This document shows positions 33,274 through 43,605 of a DNA stretch of 64,000 nt, piece by piece. The translations under genes were made by a program, and so were the position numbers. The stretch covers positions 434,001 through 498,000 of the forward strand of contig NZ_JASZYB010000004.1 in NCBI RefSeq assembly GCF_030317205.1, written 5' to 3'. The notes under the pieces were generated by a model that made no database searches, was not told the origin of the DNA, and was given only the letters and a program-made list of their open reading frames with translations. Position 1 is the stretch's first letter, and each line of letters begins with the position of its first letter. The DNA is from Variovorax sp. J2L1-78 (lineage in GTDB: Bacteria > Pseudomonadota > Gammaproteobacteria > Burkholderiales > Burkholderiaceae_C).

Positions 33274-35085
33274 ATGACTGCCTATACCAAAGACCAAATC
33301 ACCAAACGCAAGTTCGACGTCGTCATCGTCGGCGCCGGCGGCTCGGGCATGCGTGCCTCGCTGCAACTGGCGCGCGCCGGCCTCAACGTGGCCGTGCTCT
33401 CCAAGGTGTTCCCGACCCGTTCGCACACCGTCGCTGCACAAGGCGGCGTGGGTGCATCGCTCGGCAACATGAGCGAGGACAACTGGCACTACCACTTCTA
33501 CGACACGATCAAGGGCTCCGACTGGCTCGGCGACCAGGACGCGATCGAGTTCATGTGCCGCGAAGCCCCGAAGGTCGTGTACGAGCTCGAACACTTCGGC
33601 ATGCCCTTCGACCGCAACCCCGACGGCACGATCTACCAGCGTCCGTTCGGCGGCCACACGGCCAACTACGGCGAGAAGCCGGTGCAGCGCGCCTGCGCCG
33701 CGGCCGATCGGACCGGCCACGCGATGCTGCACACGCTCTACCAGAAGAACGTCGAGGCCCGCACGCAGTTCTTCGTCGAATGGATGGCGCTCGACCTGAT
33801 CCGCGACGCCGAAGGCGACGTGGTCGGCGTGACCGCGCTGGAAATGGAAACTGGCGACCTGCACATCCTGCAGGCCAAGACCGTGCTGCTGGCCACCGGC
33901 GGCGCCGGCCGGATCTTCCAGGCCTCGACCAACGCCTTCATCAACACCGGCGACGGCCTGGGCATGGCCGCGCGTTCGGGCATTCCGCTGCAGGACATGG
34001 AGTTCTGGCAGTTCCACCCGACCGGCGTGGCCGGTGCCGGCGTGCTGCTGACCGAAGGCTGCCGCGGCGAAGGCGCCATCCTGCTCAACAGCAACGGCGA
34101 ACGCTTCATGGAGCGCTATGCGCCGACCATGAAGGACCTGGCACCACGCGACTTCGTGTCGCGCTCGATGGACCAGGAGATCAAGGAAGGTCGCGGCTGT
34201 GGTCCCAACAAGGACTACATCCACATGAAGCTCGACCACCTGGGCGCCGACACCATCCACAAGCGGCTGCCCTCGGTGTACGAAATCGGCATCAACTTCG
34301 CGAACGTCGACGTCACGAAGGAGCCGATCCCGGTCGTGCCGACCATCCACTACCAGATGGGCGGCATCCCGACCAACATCAACGGCCAGGTCGTGCTGCA
34401 GGATGCGGACAACCAGAGCGTGGCGGTCAACGGGCTCTACGCCGTGGGCGAATGCTCATGCGTGAGCGTGCACGGCGCCAACCGCCTGGGCACCAACTCG
34501 CTGCTCGACCTGCTGGTCTTCGGCCGCGCGGCGGGCAACCACATCGTCCAGTTCAACGACAAGCTGAAAGAGCACAAGCCGCTGCCCGCCGATGCGGCCG
34601 ACCGCACGCTGGAGCGCCTGAACCAGCTCGAGGCCTCGACCAGCGGCGAGTACGCGCAGGACGTGGCCAACGAGATCCGCACCGTGATGCAGCAGCACGC
34701 GGCGGTGTTCCGCAAGCAGGCATCCATGAACGAAGGCGTAGGCAAGATCGCCCAGGTGCGCGAGCGCGTCAAGGCGATCACGCTCAAGGACAAGTCGCGC
34801 GTGTTCAACACCGCGCGCATCGAAGCGCTGGAAGTCGACAACCTGATCGAAGTGGCCCAGGCCACGATGATCTCCGCAGCAGCCCGCACCGAATGCCGCG
34901 GCGCCCACACGGTGGAAGACTACGAACGCCCCGCCGACGACCCGGTCGCCCCGCTGGGCCGCGACGACAAGAACTGGATGAAGCACACGCTGTGGTACAG
35001 CGAAGGCAACCGCCTGGCCTACAAACCCGTCCGTTTGAAGCCCCTGACCGTCGACAGCGTGCCGCCCAAGGTCCGTACGTTCTAA
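33274..35085 (+). CDS. sdhA: Succinate dehydrogenase flavoprotein subunit
   Basis: The 603-residue catalytic subunit oxidises succinate to fumarate. FAD is bound covalently by His51 in the segment PTRSHTVAAQGGVGASLG; the dinucleotide motif VVIVGAGGSGMRASLQLA starts at residue 16. Active-site segments QFHPTGVAGAGVLLTEGCRGEG and SRSMDQEIKEGRGCG (catalytic Arg region) are intact, as is HYQMGGIPTNINGQV. It sits inside sdhCDAB with short gaps, and sdhE downstream supplies the flavinylation factor. Confidence 0.98.
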   Translation: MTAYTKDQITKRKFDVVIVGAGGSGMRASLQLARAGLNVAVLSKVFPTRSHTVAAQGGVGASLGNMSEDNWHYHFYDTIKGSDWLGDQDAIEFMCREAPKVVYELEHFGMPFDRNPDGTIYQRPFGGHTANYGEKPVQRACAAADRTGHAMLHTLYQKNVEARTQFFVEWMALDLIRDAEGDVVGVTALEMETGDLHILQAKTVLLATGGAGRIFQASTNAFINTGDGLGMAARSGIPLQDMEFWQFHPTGVAGAGVLLTEGCRGEGAILLNSNGERFMERYAPTMKDLAPRDFVSRSMDQEIKEGRGCGPNKDYIHMKLDHLGADTIHKRLPSVYEIGINFANVDVTKEPIPVVPTIHYQMGGIPTNINGQVVLQDADNQSVAVNGLYAVGECSCVSVHGANRLGTNSLLDLLVFGRAAGNHIVQFNDKLKEHKPLPADAADRTLERLNQLEASTSGEYAQDVANEIRTVMQQHAAVFRKQASMNEGVGKIAQVRERVKAITLKDKSRVFNTARIEALEVDNLIEVAQATMISAAARTECRGAHTVEDYERPADDPVAPLGRDDKNWMKHTLWYSEGNRLAYKPVRLKPLTVDSVPPKVRTF

Positions 35086-35122
35086 CGCCCAGCTCACAAA
35101 AAGCACTCACAAGGTCATCACG

Positions 35123-35824
35123 ATGAAGCGCACATTCCAGATCTATCGCTACGACCCGGACAAGGACGCGAAGCCCTACATGCAGACCATCGAGATCGAA
35201 CTCGACGGCCACGAACGCATGCTGCTCGACGCCCTGATGAAGCTCAAGGCGCAGGACCCGACGCTGTCGTTCCGCCGCTCCTGCCGCGAAGGCGTCTGCG
35301 GCTCCGACGCGATGAACATCAACGGCAAGAACGGTCTGGCCTGCCTGACCAACATGAACACGCTCAAGGGCACCGTCGTGCTCAAGCCGCTGCCCGGCCT
35401 GCCGGTGATCCGCGACCTGATCGTCGACATGACGCAGTTCTTCAAGCAGTACAACTCGATCAAGCCGTACCTGCAGAACGACAACGTGCCGCCCGAGAAG
35501 GAACGCCTGCAGAGCCCCGAAGAGCGTGAAGAGCTCGACGGCCTCTACGAGTGCATCCTGTGCGCGAGCTGCTCGACGAGCTGCCCGAGCTTCTGGTGGA
35601 ATCCGGACAAGTTCGTCGGCCCCGCCGGTCTGCTGCAGGCCTACCGCTTCATCGCCGACAGCCGCGACGAAGCCACCGCCGAGCGCCTGGACAACCTCGA
35701 AGATCCGTACCGCCTGTTCCGCTGCCACACGATCATGAACTGCGTGGACGTGTGCCCAAAGAACTTGAATCCGACGAAGGCCATCGGCAAGATCAAGGAA
35801 CTGATGGTGCGTCGCGCCATCTGA
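35123..35824 (+). CDS. sdhB: Succinate dehydrogenase iron-sulfur subunit
   Basis: A 233-residue subunit carrying three Fe-S centres: the [2Fe-2S] ligands in SCREGVCGSDAMNINGKNG, then CILCASCSTSCPSFWW for the [4Fe-4S] and part of the [3Fe-4S] centres, and CHTIMNCVDVCPKNLNP for the rest. All expected cysteines are present. It passes electrons from SdhA to the membrane quinone site. The gene follows sdhA after 37 bp and precedes sdhE after 19 bp. Confidence 0.98.
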   Translation: MKRTFQIYRYDPDKDAKPYMQTIEIELDGHERMLLDALMKLKAQDPTLSFRRSCREGVCGSDAMNINGKNGLACLTNMNTLKGTVVLKPLPGLPVIRDLIVDMTQFFKQYNSIKPYLQNDNVPPEKERLQSPEEREELDGLYECILCASCSTSCPSFWWNPDKFVGPAGLLQAYRFIADSRDEATAERLDNLEDPYRLFRCHTIMNCVDVCPKNLNPTKAIGKIKELMVRRAI

Positions 35825-35843
35825 ACCGGGAAGAATCAGCCCT

Positions 35844-36122
35844 ATGCACGCCGCCGCCGACCTCGACCAGCCGCTGGACGTTCGCGCGCTCAGCAAGCTG
35901 AAATGGCGCACGCGTCGCGGCCTGCTGGAAAACGACCTTTTCATTGCACGCTTCTTCGAGCAGCACGAAAGCCGCCTGACCGTGCGCCAGGCCAAGGCGA
36001 TGGAGACATTGATGGATCTGTCGGATCACGATCTGCTCGACCTCCTTTTGCAGCGAAAGGAGCCCGAGCCCGCATGGGCCGGGGCGGACGTGGTCGAACT
36101 GCTGCGGCTGATGCGCGTCTGA
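35844..36122 (+). CDS. sdhE: FAD assembly factor SdhE
   Basis: A 92-residue five-helix protein of the SdhE/YgfY/Sdh5 family, required for covalent flavin attachment to SdhA. The signature region is KLKWRTRRGLLENDLFIARFFE with the conserved RGxxE motif. Genomic placement immediately after sdhB supports the call. It is followed by gltA after 55 bp, so sdhCDAB-sdhE-gltA may be one transcription unit. Confidence 0.93.
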   Translation: MHAAADLDQPLDVRALSKLKWRTRRGLLENDLFIARFFEQHESRLTVRQAKAMETLMDLSDHDLLDLLLQRKEPEPAWAGADVVELLRLMRV

Positions 36123-36177
36123 CGACGCGCCTGTTCAAGTCTTCCCGAACATCAATCTCAAGAGAAAGAAAGTCGAA

Positions 36178-37488
36178 ATGAAAGCCTCCGACACCAAAGC
36201 CACCCTGTCGTTCAGCAACGGCGGGGACAACGTCGACCTGCCGGTCTACAAGGGCACGATGGGCCCCGACGTGATCGACATCCGCAAGCTGTACGCACAG
36301 ACCGGTATGTTCACGTACGACCCGGGCTTCATGTCGACGGCGTCGTGCCAGTCGGCCATCACGTACATCGACGGCGACAAGGGCGAATTGCTCTACCGCG
36401 GCTACCCGATCGAGCAACTCGCCACCAACTGCGACTTTCTCGAGACCTGCCACCTGCTGCTGTACGGAGAACTGCCGGACGCCGACAAGAAGCGGGACTT
36501 CACCAAGCTCGTGAGCAACCACACGATGGTCAACGAGCAGATGCAGTTCTTCCTGCGCGGTTTCCGCCGCGACGCGCACCCGATGGCCATCATGACCGGC
36601 CTGGTCGGCGCCCTGTCGGCCTTCTATCACGACAGCACGGACATCAACAACCCGAAGCACCGCGAGATCGCGGCGATCCGCCTGATCGCCAAGATGCCGA
36701 CCCTGGTGGCCATGGCGTACAAGTACACGATCGGCCAGCCGTACATGTACCCGCGCAACGACCTGAGCTACGCGGGCAACTTCCTGCACATGATGTTCGC
36801 GACGCCGTGCGAAGAGTACAAGGTGAGCCCGGTGCTCGAGCGCGCGCTCGACCGCATCTTCACCCTGCACGCCGACCACGAACAGAACGCATCGACCTCG
36901 ACCGTGCGCCTGTGCGGCTCGTCGGGCACCAACCCCTTCGCGGCGATCGCAGCGGGCGTGGCCTGCCTCTGGGGCCCGGCGCACGGCGGCGCCAACGAGG
37001 CGGCGCTCAACATGCTCTACGACATCCAGAAGGCGGGCGGCGTTGAGAAGATCGGCGAGTTCATCAAGCAGGTGAAGGACAAGAACTCCAACGTCAAGCT
37101 GATGGGCTTCGGCCACCGCGTGTACAAGAACTACGACCCGCGCGCCAAGCTGATGCAGGAAACCTGCAAGGAAGTGCTGAGCGAACTGGGCCTGGAAAAC
37201 GACCCGCTCTTCAAGCTGGCCATGGCCCTCGAGAAGATCGCCCTGGAAGACGAGTACTTCGTGTCGCGCAAGCTCTACCCGAACGTCGACTTCTACTCGG
37301 GCATCGTGCAGCGCGCCATCGGCATCCCGGTGCCGCTGTTCACCGCCGTGTTCGCGCTGGCCCGCACGGTGGGCTGGATCGCTCAACTGAACGAGATGAT
37401 CGGCGACCCGGAGTACAAGATCGGCCGTCCGCGCCAGCTGTTCGAAGGCTCGACCCCGCGCGACGTGAAGCCCATCGCCCAGCGTTGA
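36178..37488 (+). CDS. gltA: Citrate synthase
   Basis: The 436-residue enzyme is the hexameric type II citrate synthase of Gram-negative bacteria, which is inhibited by NADH. Signatures are DGDKGELLYRGYPIEQLA, the catalytic-His segment GPAHGGANEAAL, and GFGHRVYKNYDPRAKLM, with the catalytic Asp in EDEYFVSRKLYPNVDFYSG near the C-terminus. Condenses oxaloacetate and acetyl-CoA, closing the TCA block with acnB, mdh and sdh. A clear terminator follows at 37525-37548. Confidence 0.98.
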   Translation: MKASDTKATLSFSNGGDNVDLPVYKGTMGPDVIDIRKLYAQTGMFTYDPGFMSTASCQSAITYIDGDKGELLYRGYPIEQLATNCDFLETCHLLLYGELPDADKKRDFTKLVSNHTMVNEQMQFFLRGFRRDAHPMAIMTGLVGALSAFYHDSTDINNPKHREIAAIRLIAKMPTLVAMAYKYTIGQPYMYPRNDLSYAGNFLHMMFATPCEEYKVSPVLERALDRIFTLHADHEQNASTSTVRLCGSSGTNPFAAIAAGVACLWGPAHGGANEAALNMLYDIQKAGGVEKIGEFIKQVKDKNSNVKLMGFGHRVYKNYDPRAKLMQETCKEVLSELGLENDPLFKLAMALEKIALEDEYFVSRKLYPNVDFYSGIVQRAIGIPVPLFTAVFALARTVGWIAQLNEMIGDPEYKIGRPRQLFEGSTPRDVKPIAQR

Positions 37489-37524
37489 TGCCCTGTGGAA
37501 GGCCGCACCGGCCTTCGACCCCGA

Positions 37525-37548
37525 AAGCTGCCTGCGGGCAGCTTTTTT
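37525..37548 (+). terminator. Intrinsic terminator downstream of gltA
   Basis: AAGCTGCC (37525-37532) pairs with GGCAGCTT (37537-37544) around a TGCG loop and is followed by a run of T residues. It ends the sdh-gltA transcript about 35 bp after the gltA stop. Confidence 0.88.
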
Positions 37549-37651
37549 GCGTCTTGGCTGACAGAAGCGGCAGGGTGGCTTCGATAACTTCGTTGACGGA
37601 GGGTGACTCCACGCTCATTACCGTCAACAAACTGCTCGAAGGAGTTCTGTC

Positions 37652-37792
37652 ATGAAGAAACTTACCGCAATGATCGCCGTCGTCTTCGCATTCGGCGTGC
37701 CGCTGGCCGGCTGCAACACCGTCAAGGGCGCAGGTCAGGACATCCAGAAGGGTGGCGAGAAGATGGAAGACGCGGCCAAGAAGCGCCAGTAA
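37652..37792 (+). CDS. Entericidin-like small lipoprotein
   Basis: A 46-residue protein with a lipoprotein signal peptide (MKKLTAMIAVVFAFGVPLAGC; lipobox LAGC with Cys21) and the entericidin A/B signature NTVKGAGQDIQKGGEKMEDAAKK. The mature peptide would be a 26-residue acylated amphipathic helix. GAAGGAG precedes the ATG. E. coli EcnB is a stationary-phase bacteriolytic peptide; single entericidin genes without an antidote partner are common in other proteobacteria and their function is unclear. It stands alone between two terminators. Confidence 0.88.
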   Translation: MKKLTAMIAVVFAFGVPLAGCNTVKGAGQDIQKGGEKMEDAAKKRQ

Positions 37793-37815
37793 GACTTGAT
37801 TCGGTCATGTCATAG

Positions 37816-37843
37816 AAAAAGCGGGCCTTGAGCCCGCTTTTTT
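37816..37843 (+). terminator. Intrinsic terminator downstream of the entericidin gene
   Basis: AAAAAGCGGGC (37816-37826) and GCCCGCTTTTT (37832-37842) form a perfect 11-bp arm pair with a 5-base loop and a T tract. The A run on the left makes it potentially bidirectional. Confidence 0.9.
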
Positions 37844-37906
37844 CATGGCGGTGCGCCGTTGCGCCGCTCTCATCTCGGCCTGGCAGCGAAGTCATCTCGG
37901 ATCACG

Positions 37907-38923
37907 ATGGCAAGAAGTAGCGCTCTCAAGGAGAATACACACCCCCACCTCTCCCTCCACGATGCCGTGACCGCGTCCGAACGGACCTTCGCCCGCCGAA
38001 TCGACCTGACCTCGCTCCAGCTCTACGTGGCGGTGTGCGAGCTGGGCAGCATCGGGCGCGCGGCGGAGCGGGAGTTCATCGCGGCGTCGGCCATCAGCAA
38101 GCGGCTGTCCGACCTCGAGGCCACGCTGGGCACGCCGCTCTTGTATCGCCATGCGCGCGGGGTCGACCTCACACCCGCCGGCGAGAGCCTGCTGCACCAC
38201 GCGCGTTCGGTGCTCTACAGCCTGGAGAAGATGCAGGGCGAACTGAGCGAATACGCCGACGGCGTGCGCGGCCACGTTCGGGTGCACGCGAACATCTCGG
38301 CCATCGTGCAGTTCCTGCCGGAGGATCTGGGCGCCTTTCGCCGCGACCACGAAGAAATCAAGATCGATCTCGAGGAGCATCTGAGCACCGAGGTGCTGCG
38401 CGCGGTGCACGAGGGCGCGGCCGACCTGGGCATCTGCCACGCCGGCGACGGCGGCAGCGACCTGCAGAGCCTGCCCTACCGGCACGACCGGCTCGTGCTG
38501 ATCGTGCCGGCCGACCACGCATTGGCCGGCCGCAACGCGATCGCCTTCGCGGATTCGCTGGACTACGACCACGTCGGCCTGCACACGAACAGCTCGATCT
38601 ATGTGGCCACGCGACAGGCCGCGCTGGACGCGGGCCGCAGCATCAAGCTGCGCATCCACGTGACCGGCCTCGATGCCATGTGCCGGATGATCGAGAACGG
38701 CCTGGGCATCGGCGTGATGCCGGGCCATGCCTTCGAGCTGATGCGCGGCGGCATCGGCCAGCGGCTGGTCAGCGTCGAGCTGACCGACGCCTGGGCGCGC
38801 CGCGAGATCCGGCTCGTCGCGCGCGATTTCTCGACGCTGCCGGTGGCCGCGCGTGCGCTGGTGGCGCACCTGCAGGCATCCGGCGCCGCCTCCGAACAAG
38901 AAACGCTCGGGCTCGCCGCCTGA
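37907..38923 (+). CDS. LysR family transcriptional regulator
   Basis: The 338-residue protein has a LysR helix-turn-helix at about residues 34-92 (TSLQLYVAVCELGSIGRAAE, AASAISKRLSDLEATLGTPLLYRH, GVDLTPAGESLL) and a C-terminal periplasmic-binding-like effector domain. The N-terminus before the domain is longer than usual (about 30 residues), so a GTG start at 37967 giving 318 residues is possible. It lies 38 bp upstream of leuC on the same strand; many betaproteobacteria have a LysR gene here, yet a leucine role is not shown. Confidence 0.88.
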   Translation: MARSSALKENTHPHLSLHDAVTASERTFARRIDLTSLQLYVAVCELGSIGRAAEREFIAASAISKRLSDLEATLGTPLLYRHARGVDLTPAGESLLHHARSVLYSLEKMQGELSEYADGVRGHVRVHANISAIVQFLPEDLGAFRRDHEEIKIDLEEHLSTEVLRAVHEGAADLGICHAGDGGSDLQSLPYRHDRLVLIVPADHALAGRNAIAFADSLDYDHVGLHTNSSIYVATRQAALDAGRSIKLRIHVTGLDAMCRMIENGLGIGVMPGHAFELMRGGIGQRLVSVELTDAWARREIRLVARDFSTLPVAARALVAHLQASGAASEQETLGLAA

Positions 38924-38961
38924 GCACGGACCCTCACCCTCCCCCACGAAAGAAGACAGTC

Positions 38962-40383
38962 ATGGCACGCACGCTCTACGACAAGCTCTGGGACGAACAC
39001 GTCGTCCACACCGAGGAAGACGGCACGTCGATCCTCTACATCGACCGGCACCTGGTGCACGAAGTGACCAGCCCCCAGGCCTTCGAGGGCCTGCGCGTGG
39101 CCGGCCGGAAGCTCTGGCGCATCAGCTCGGTGGTGGCCACCGCCGACCACAACACGCCGACGACCCACTGGGAGCTCGGCTACGACGGCATCACCGACCC
39201 GATCAGCAAGGAACAGATCACCACGCTCGACAGCAACATCGCCGAGTTCGGTGCCGCCGCCTTCTATCCGTTCCTCTCCAAGCGCCAGGGCATCGTGCAC
39301 GTGATCGGCCCCGAGTCGGGTGCCACGCTGCCGGGCATGACGGTGGTGTGCGGCGACTCGCACACCTCCACGCACGGCGCCTTCGGCGCGCTGGCGCACG
39401 GCATCGGCACCAGCGAGGTCGAGCACGTGATGGCCACGCAGACGCTGCTGGCCAAGAAGGCCAAGAACCTGTTGGTGAAGGTCGAAGGCAAGCTGCCGAT
39501 GGGCTGCACCGCCAAGGACATCGTGCTGGCGATCATCGGCCGCATCGGCACCGCCGGCGGCACGGGCTACACGATCGAGTTCGCCGGCTCCGCCATCCGC
39601 GACCTGAGCATGGAAGGCCGCATGACGGTGTGCAACATGGCGATCGAGGCCGGTGCGCGCGCGGGCCTCGTCGCGGTGGACGAGAAGACCATCGCCTATG
39701 TGAAGGGCCGTCCCCTGGCGCCCACCGGCGTCGAATGGGACCACGCCGTGACGTACTGGAAGACGCTGCAGTCGGACCCCGGCGCGCACTTCGACCAGGT
39801 GGTCGAACTCGACGCGACGCAGATCCTGCCGCAGGTCACCTGGGGCACCTCGCCCGAGATGGTGATGCCCATCGACGGCCGCGTGCCCGACCCCGACAAG
39901 GAAAAGGACGCCAACAAGCGCGGCGCCATCGAGCGTGCCCTGGTCTACATGGGTCTCGAGCCGAACAAGCCGATGAACGACATCTTCATCGACAAGGTGT
40001 TCATCGGCTCCTGCACCAACAGCCGCATCGAGGACATGCGTGAAGCCGCTGCGGTCGTGAAGAAGCTCGGCCAGAAGGTCGCGAAGAACGTCAAGCTCGC
40101 GATGGTCGTGCCGGGCTCGGGCCTGGTGAAGGAACAGGCCGAGCGCGAAGGCCTCGACCTCATCTTCAAGGCCGCCGGCTTCGAGTGGCGCGAACCGGGC
40201 TGCTCGATGTGCTTGGCCATGAACGCCGACCGGCTGGAGCCGGGCGAGCGCTGCGCCAGCACCAGCAACCGCAACTTCGAAGGCCGGCAGGGTGCCGGCG
40301 GCCGCACGCACCTGGTGAGCCCGGCGATGGCCGCCGCCGCCGCGGTGCACGGCCATTTCGTCGACGTCCGCCAATTCGCCTGA
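38962..40383 (+). CDS. leuC: 3-isopropylmalate dehydratase large subunit
   Basis: A 473-residue aconitase-superfamily subunit that, with LeuD, isomerises 2- to 3-isopropylmalate in leucine synthesis. It shows VVCGDSHTSTHGAFGALAHGIGTSEVEHV, and the [4Fe-4S] ligands are in FIGSCTNSRIEDMREAA and REPGCSMCLAMN. Length matches the bacterial LeuC family. It is followed by leuD after 17 bp and then leuB, forming leuCDB. Confidence 0.98.
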   Translation: MARTLYDKLWDEHVVHTEEDGTSILYIDRHLVHEVTSPQAFEGLRVAGRKLWRISSVVATADHNTPTTHWELGYDGITDPISKEQITTLDSNIAEFGAAAFYPFLSKRQGIVHVIGPESGATLPGMTVVCGDSHTSTHGAFGALAHGIGTSEVEHVMATQTLLAKKAKNLLVKVEGKLPMGCTAKDIVLAIIGRIGTAGGTGYTIEFAGSAIRDLSMEGRMTVCNMAIEAGARAGLVAVDEKTIAYVKGRPLAPTGVEWDHAVTYWKTLQSDPGAHFDQVVELDATQILPQVTWGTSPEMVMPIDGRVPDPDKEKDANKRGAIERALVYMGLEPNKPMNDIFIDKVFIGSCTNSRIEDMREAAAVVKKLGQKVAKNVKLAMVVPGSGLVKEQAEREGLDLIFKAAGFEWREPGCSMCLAMNADRLEPGERCASTSNRNFEGRQGAGGRTHLVSPAMAAAAAVHGHFVDVRQFA

Positions 40384-40400
40384 GCCAGGAGAGACACACC

Positions 40401-41051
40401 ATGCAGAAATTCACCGTGCACAAGGGCCTCGTGGCACCGATGGACCGCGAGAACGTCGACACCGACGCGATCATTCCCAAGCAGTTCCTGAAGTCGATCA
40501 AGAAGACCGGCTTCGGCCCGAACCTCTTCGACGAGTGGCGCTATCTCGACCACGGCGAGCCGGGCCAGGACCCGGCCAGCCGCAAGCCGAACCCGGACTT
40601 CGTGCTGAACCAGCCGCGCTACGCGGGCGCCTCGGTGCTGCTGGCGCGCAAGAACTTCGGCTGCGGTTCCTCGCGCGAGCATGCGCCGTGGGCACTCGAC
40701 CAGTACGGCTTTCGCGCCATCATCGCGCCGAGCTATGCCGACATCTTCTTCAACAACAGCTTCAAGAACGGCCTGCTGCCGATCGTGCTGCCCGAGGCGC
40801 AGGTCGCCCAGTTGTTCGACGAGACCTTCGCGTTCCCGGGCTACACGCTCACGGTCGACCTGGAACGCCAGGTGATCGTCAAGCCGGACGGCACCGAGCT
40901 CGGCTTCGAGGTGCAGGCCTTCCGCAAGTACTGCCTGATCAACGGCCTCGACGACATCGGCCTCACGCTGCAGAAGAGGGACAAGATCAAGGCCTTCGAA
41001 ACCGAGCGACTCGCCACCAAGCCGTGGCTGGCCAAGGCTTCGCTGGTGTGA
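40401..41051 (+). CDS. leuD: 3-isopropylmalate dehydratase small subunit
   Basis: A 216-residue swivel subunit partnering LeuC. Typical blocks are VAPMDRENVDTDAIIPKQFLKS at the N-terminus and NFGCGSSREHAPWALDQYGF, the substrate-contact loop, plus the PSYADIFFNNSFKNGLLPI segment. AGGAGA precedes the ATG. It lies between leuC and leuB on the same transcript. Confidence 0.98.
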   Translation: MQKFTVHKGLVAPMDRENVDTDAIIPKQFLKSIKKTGFGPNLFDEWRYLDHGEPGQDPASRKPNPDFVLNQPRYAGASVLLARKNFGCGSSREHAPWALDQYGFRAIIAPSYADIFFNNSFKNGLLPIVLPEAQVAQLFDETFAFPGYTLTVDLERQVIVKPDGTELGFEVQAFRKYCLINGLDDIGLTLQKRDKIKAFETERLATKPWLAKASLV

Positions 41052-41088
41052 GCGCCCCTTCTTTCAACCTGAACGAGACAGACCTTTC

Positions 41089-42177
<1,089 letters not shown>

Positions 42178-42203
42178 CCGCAGCCCGCTTCGTCACGCCC
42201 CTC

Positions 42204-42222
42204 CCCGGCTCGACGAGCCGGG
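42204..42222. terminator. Strong hairpin between leuB and asd
   Basis: CCCGGCTCG (42204-42212) and CGAGCCGGG (42214-42222) are complementary; the realistic stem is CCCGGCT/AGCCGGG with a CGACG loop. No uninterrupted T run follows directly, only a T-rich stretch about 20 bp on (42245-42251), so it may be an attenuating or processing hairpin rather than a full terminator. Confidence 0.4.
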
Positions 42223-42270
42223 CGCAAGAAAACCTGATTTCCTAGTTTTTTCTTCGAAGGGCATATTGAA

Positions 42271-43440
42271 ATGGCGAACGCATCTCAACCTCTGGTCGGC
42301 CTCGTGGGCTGGCGCGGCATGGTCGGCTCGGTCCTGATGGACCGCATGCAGGCCGAAGGCGACTTCGGGCTCATCGAGCCGATGTTCTTCTCGACCTCCA
42401 ACGCCGGCGGCAAGGCCCCGGCGATGGCCAAGAACGAGACGGCCCTGAAGGACGCGCACGACATCGAGTCGCTCAAGAAGTGCGACATCGTCATCACCTG
42501 TCAGGGCGGCGACTACACCAGCGAGGTCTTCCCCAAGCTGCGCGCCGCCGGCTGGAACGGCCACTGGATCGACGCCGCCTCCACGCTGCGCATGAAGGAC
42601 GACGCGATCATCGTGCTCGACCCGGTGAACCTGCCGGTCATCCAGAACGCGCTCGCCAAGGGCGGCAAGAACTGGATCGGCGGCAACTGCACCGTGAGCT
42701 GCATGCTGATGGGCGTGGGCGCCCTCTACAAGGCCGGCCTGGTCGAGTGGATGACCAGCATGACCTACCAGGCCGCGTCCGGGGGCGGCGCGCAGCACAT
42801 GCGTGAGCTGCTGACGCAGTTCGGCACGCTCAACGCCGAAGTGCGCGCCCTGCTGGACGACCCGAAGTCCGCCATACTCGAGATCGACCGCAAGGTGCTG
42901 CACAAGCAGCAGAGCCTCAGCGCGGCCGAAACCGCCAATTTCGGCGCACCGCTCGGCGGTTCGCTGATCCCCTGGATCGACAAGGACCTGGGCCTGGGCA
43001 AGAGCCAGGACGACGCCGAATGGGGCATGTCCAAGGAAGAATGGAAGGGCGGCGCCGAAACCAACAAGATCCTGGGCCAGGGCGCCGGCTTCGGTACGGC
43101 CGCCACGCCAGTCGACGGTTTCTGCGTGCGTGTCGGCGCCATGCGCTGCCACAGCCAGGCACTGACCTTCAAGCTCAAGAAGAACGTGCCGCTGGCGGAC
43201 ATCGAGGCGCTGATCGCGGCCGACAACGAATGGGTCCAGGTCGTTCCCAACACCCGGGAAGCCACCGTCAAGGACCTGACGCCCGTCGCCGTCACCGGCA
43301 CCATGAACATTCCGGTCGGCCGGCTGCGGAAGCTGGCGATGGGGCCGGAGTACCTGGGCGCCTTCACCATCGGCGACCAGTTGCTCTGGGGCGCTGCGGA
43401 GCCGCTGCGCCGCATGTTGCGCATCCTGCTGGACGCGTAA
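42271..43440 (+). CDS. asd: Aspartate-semialdehyde dehydrogenase
   Basis: A 389-residue enzyme of the long proteobacterial type that reduces aspartyl phosphate to aspartate semialdehyde for lysine, threonine, methionine and cell-wall diaminopimelate. The NADP motif is VGLVGWRGMVGSVLMDRM and the catalytic Cys140 lies in GGNCTVSCMLMGVGAL. The C-terminal LWGAAEPLRRMLRIL is typical. Its position between leuB and fimV is the usual betaproteobacterial order. Confidence 0.98.
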   Translation: MANASQPLVGLVGWRGMVGSVLMDRMQAEGDFGLIEPMFFSTSNAGGKAPAMAKNETALKDAHDIESLKKCDIVITCQGGDYTSEVFPKLRAAGWNGHWIDAASTLRMKDDAIIVLDPVNLPVIQNALAKGGKNWIGGNCTVSCMLMGVGALYKAGLVEWMTSMTYQAASGGGAQHMRELLTQFGTLNAEVRALLDDPKSAILEIDRKVLHKQQSLSAAETANFGAPLGGSLIPWIDKDLGLGKSQDDAEWGMSKEEWKGGAETNKILGQGAGFGTAATPVDGFCVRVGAMRCHSQALTFKLKKNVPLADIEALIAADNEWVQVVPNTREATVKDLTPVAVTGTMNIPVGRLRKLAMGPEYLGAFTIGDQLLWGAAEPLRRMLRILLDA

Positions 43441-43453
43441 AACCTCACGCGAA

Positions 43454-43469
43454 CGCCCAGAAATGGGCG
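43454..43469. other. Short hairpin between asd and fimV
   Basis: CGCCCA (43454-43459) and TGGGCG (43464-43469) enclose a GAAA tetraloop 13 bp after the asd stop. The T tract of an intrinsic terminator is missing, so it may only protect the 3' end of the transcript. The rest of the 165-bp gap before fimV holds no other element that I can support. Confidence 0.35.
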
Positions 43470-43605
43470 CTCGTTGCTCCGCTGCAACGGGTAGACCATG
43501 CCGAAGTTGGCGCGCACTGGGGTGAACGGGCCTGTCGCCTTGTCAGTGCAGAACGATGGTGTTAACGTCCTCTTACACTTTGGGCCGCGGTGCCCCTCTT
43601 CCAGC

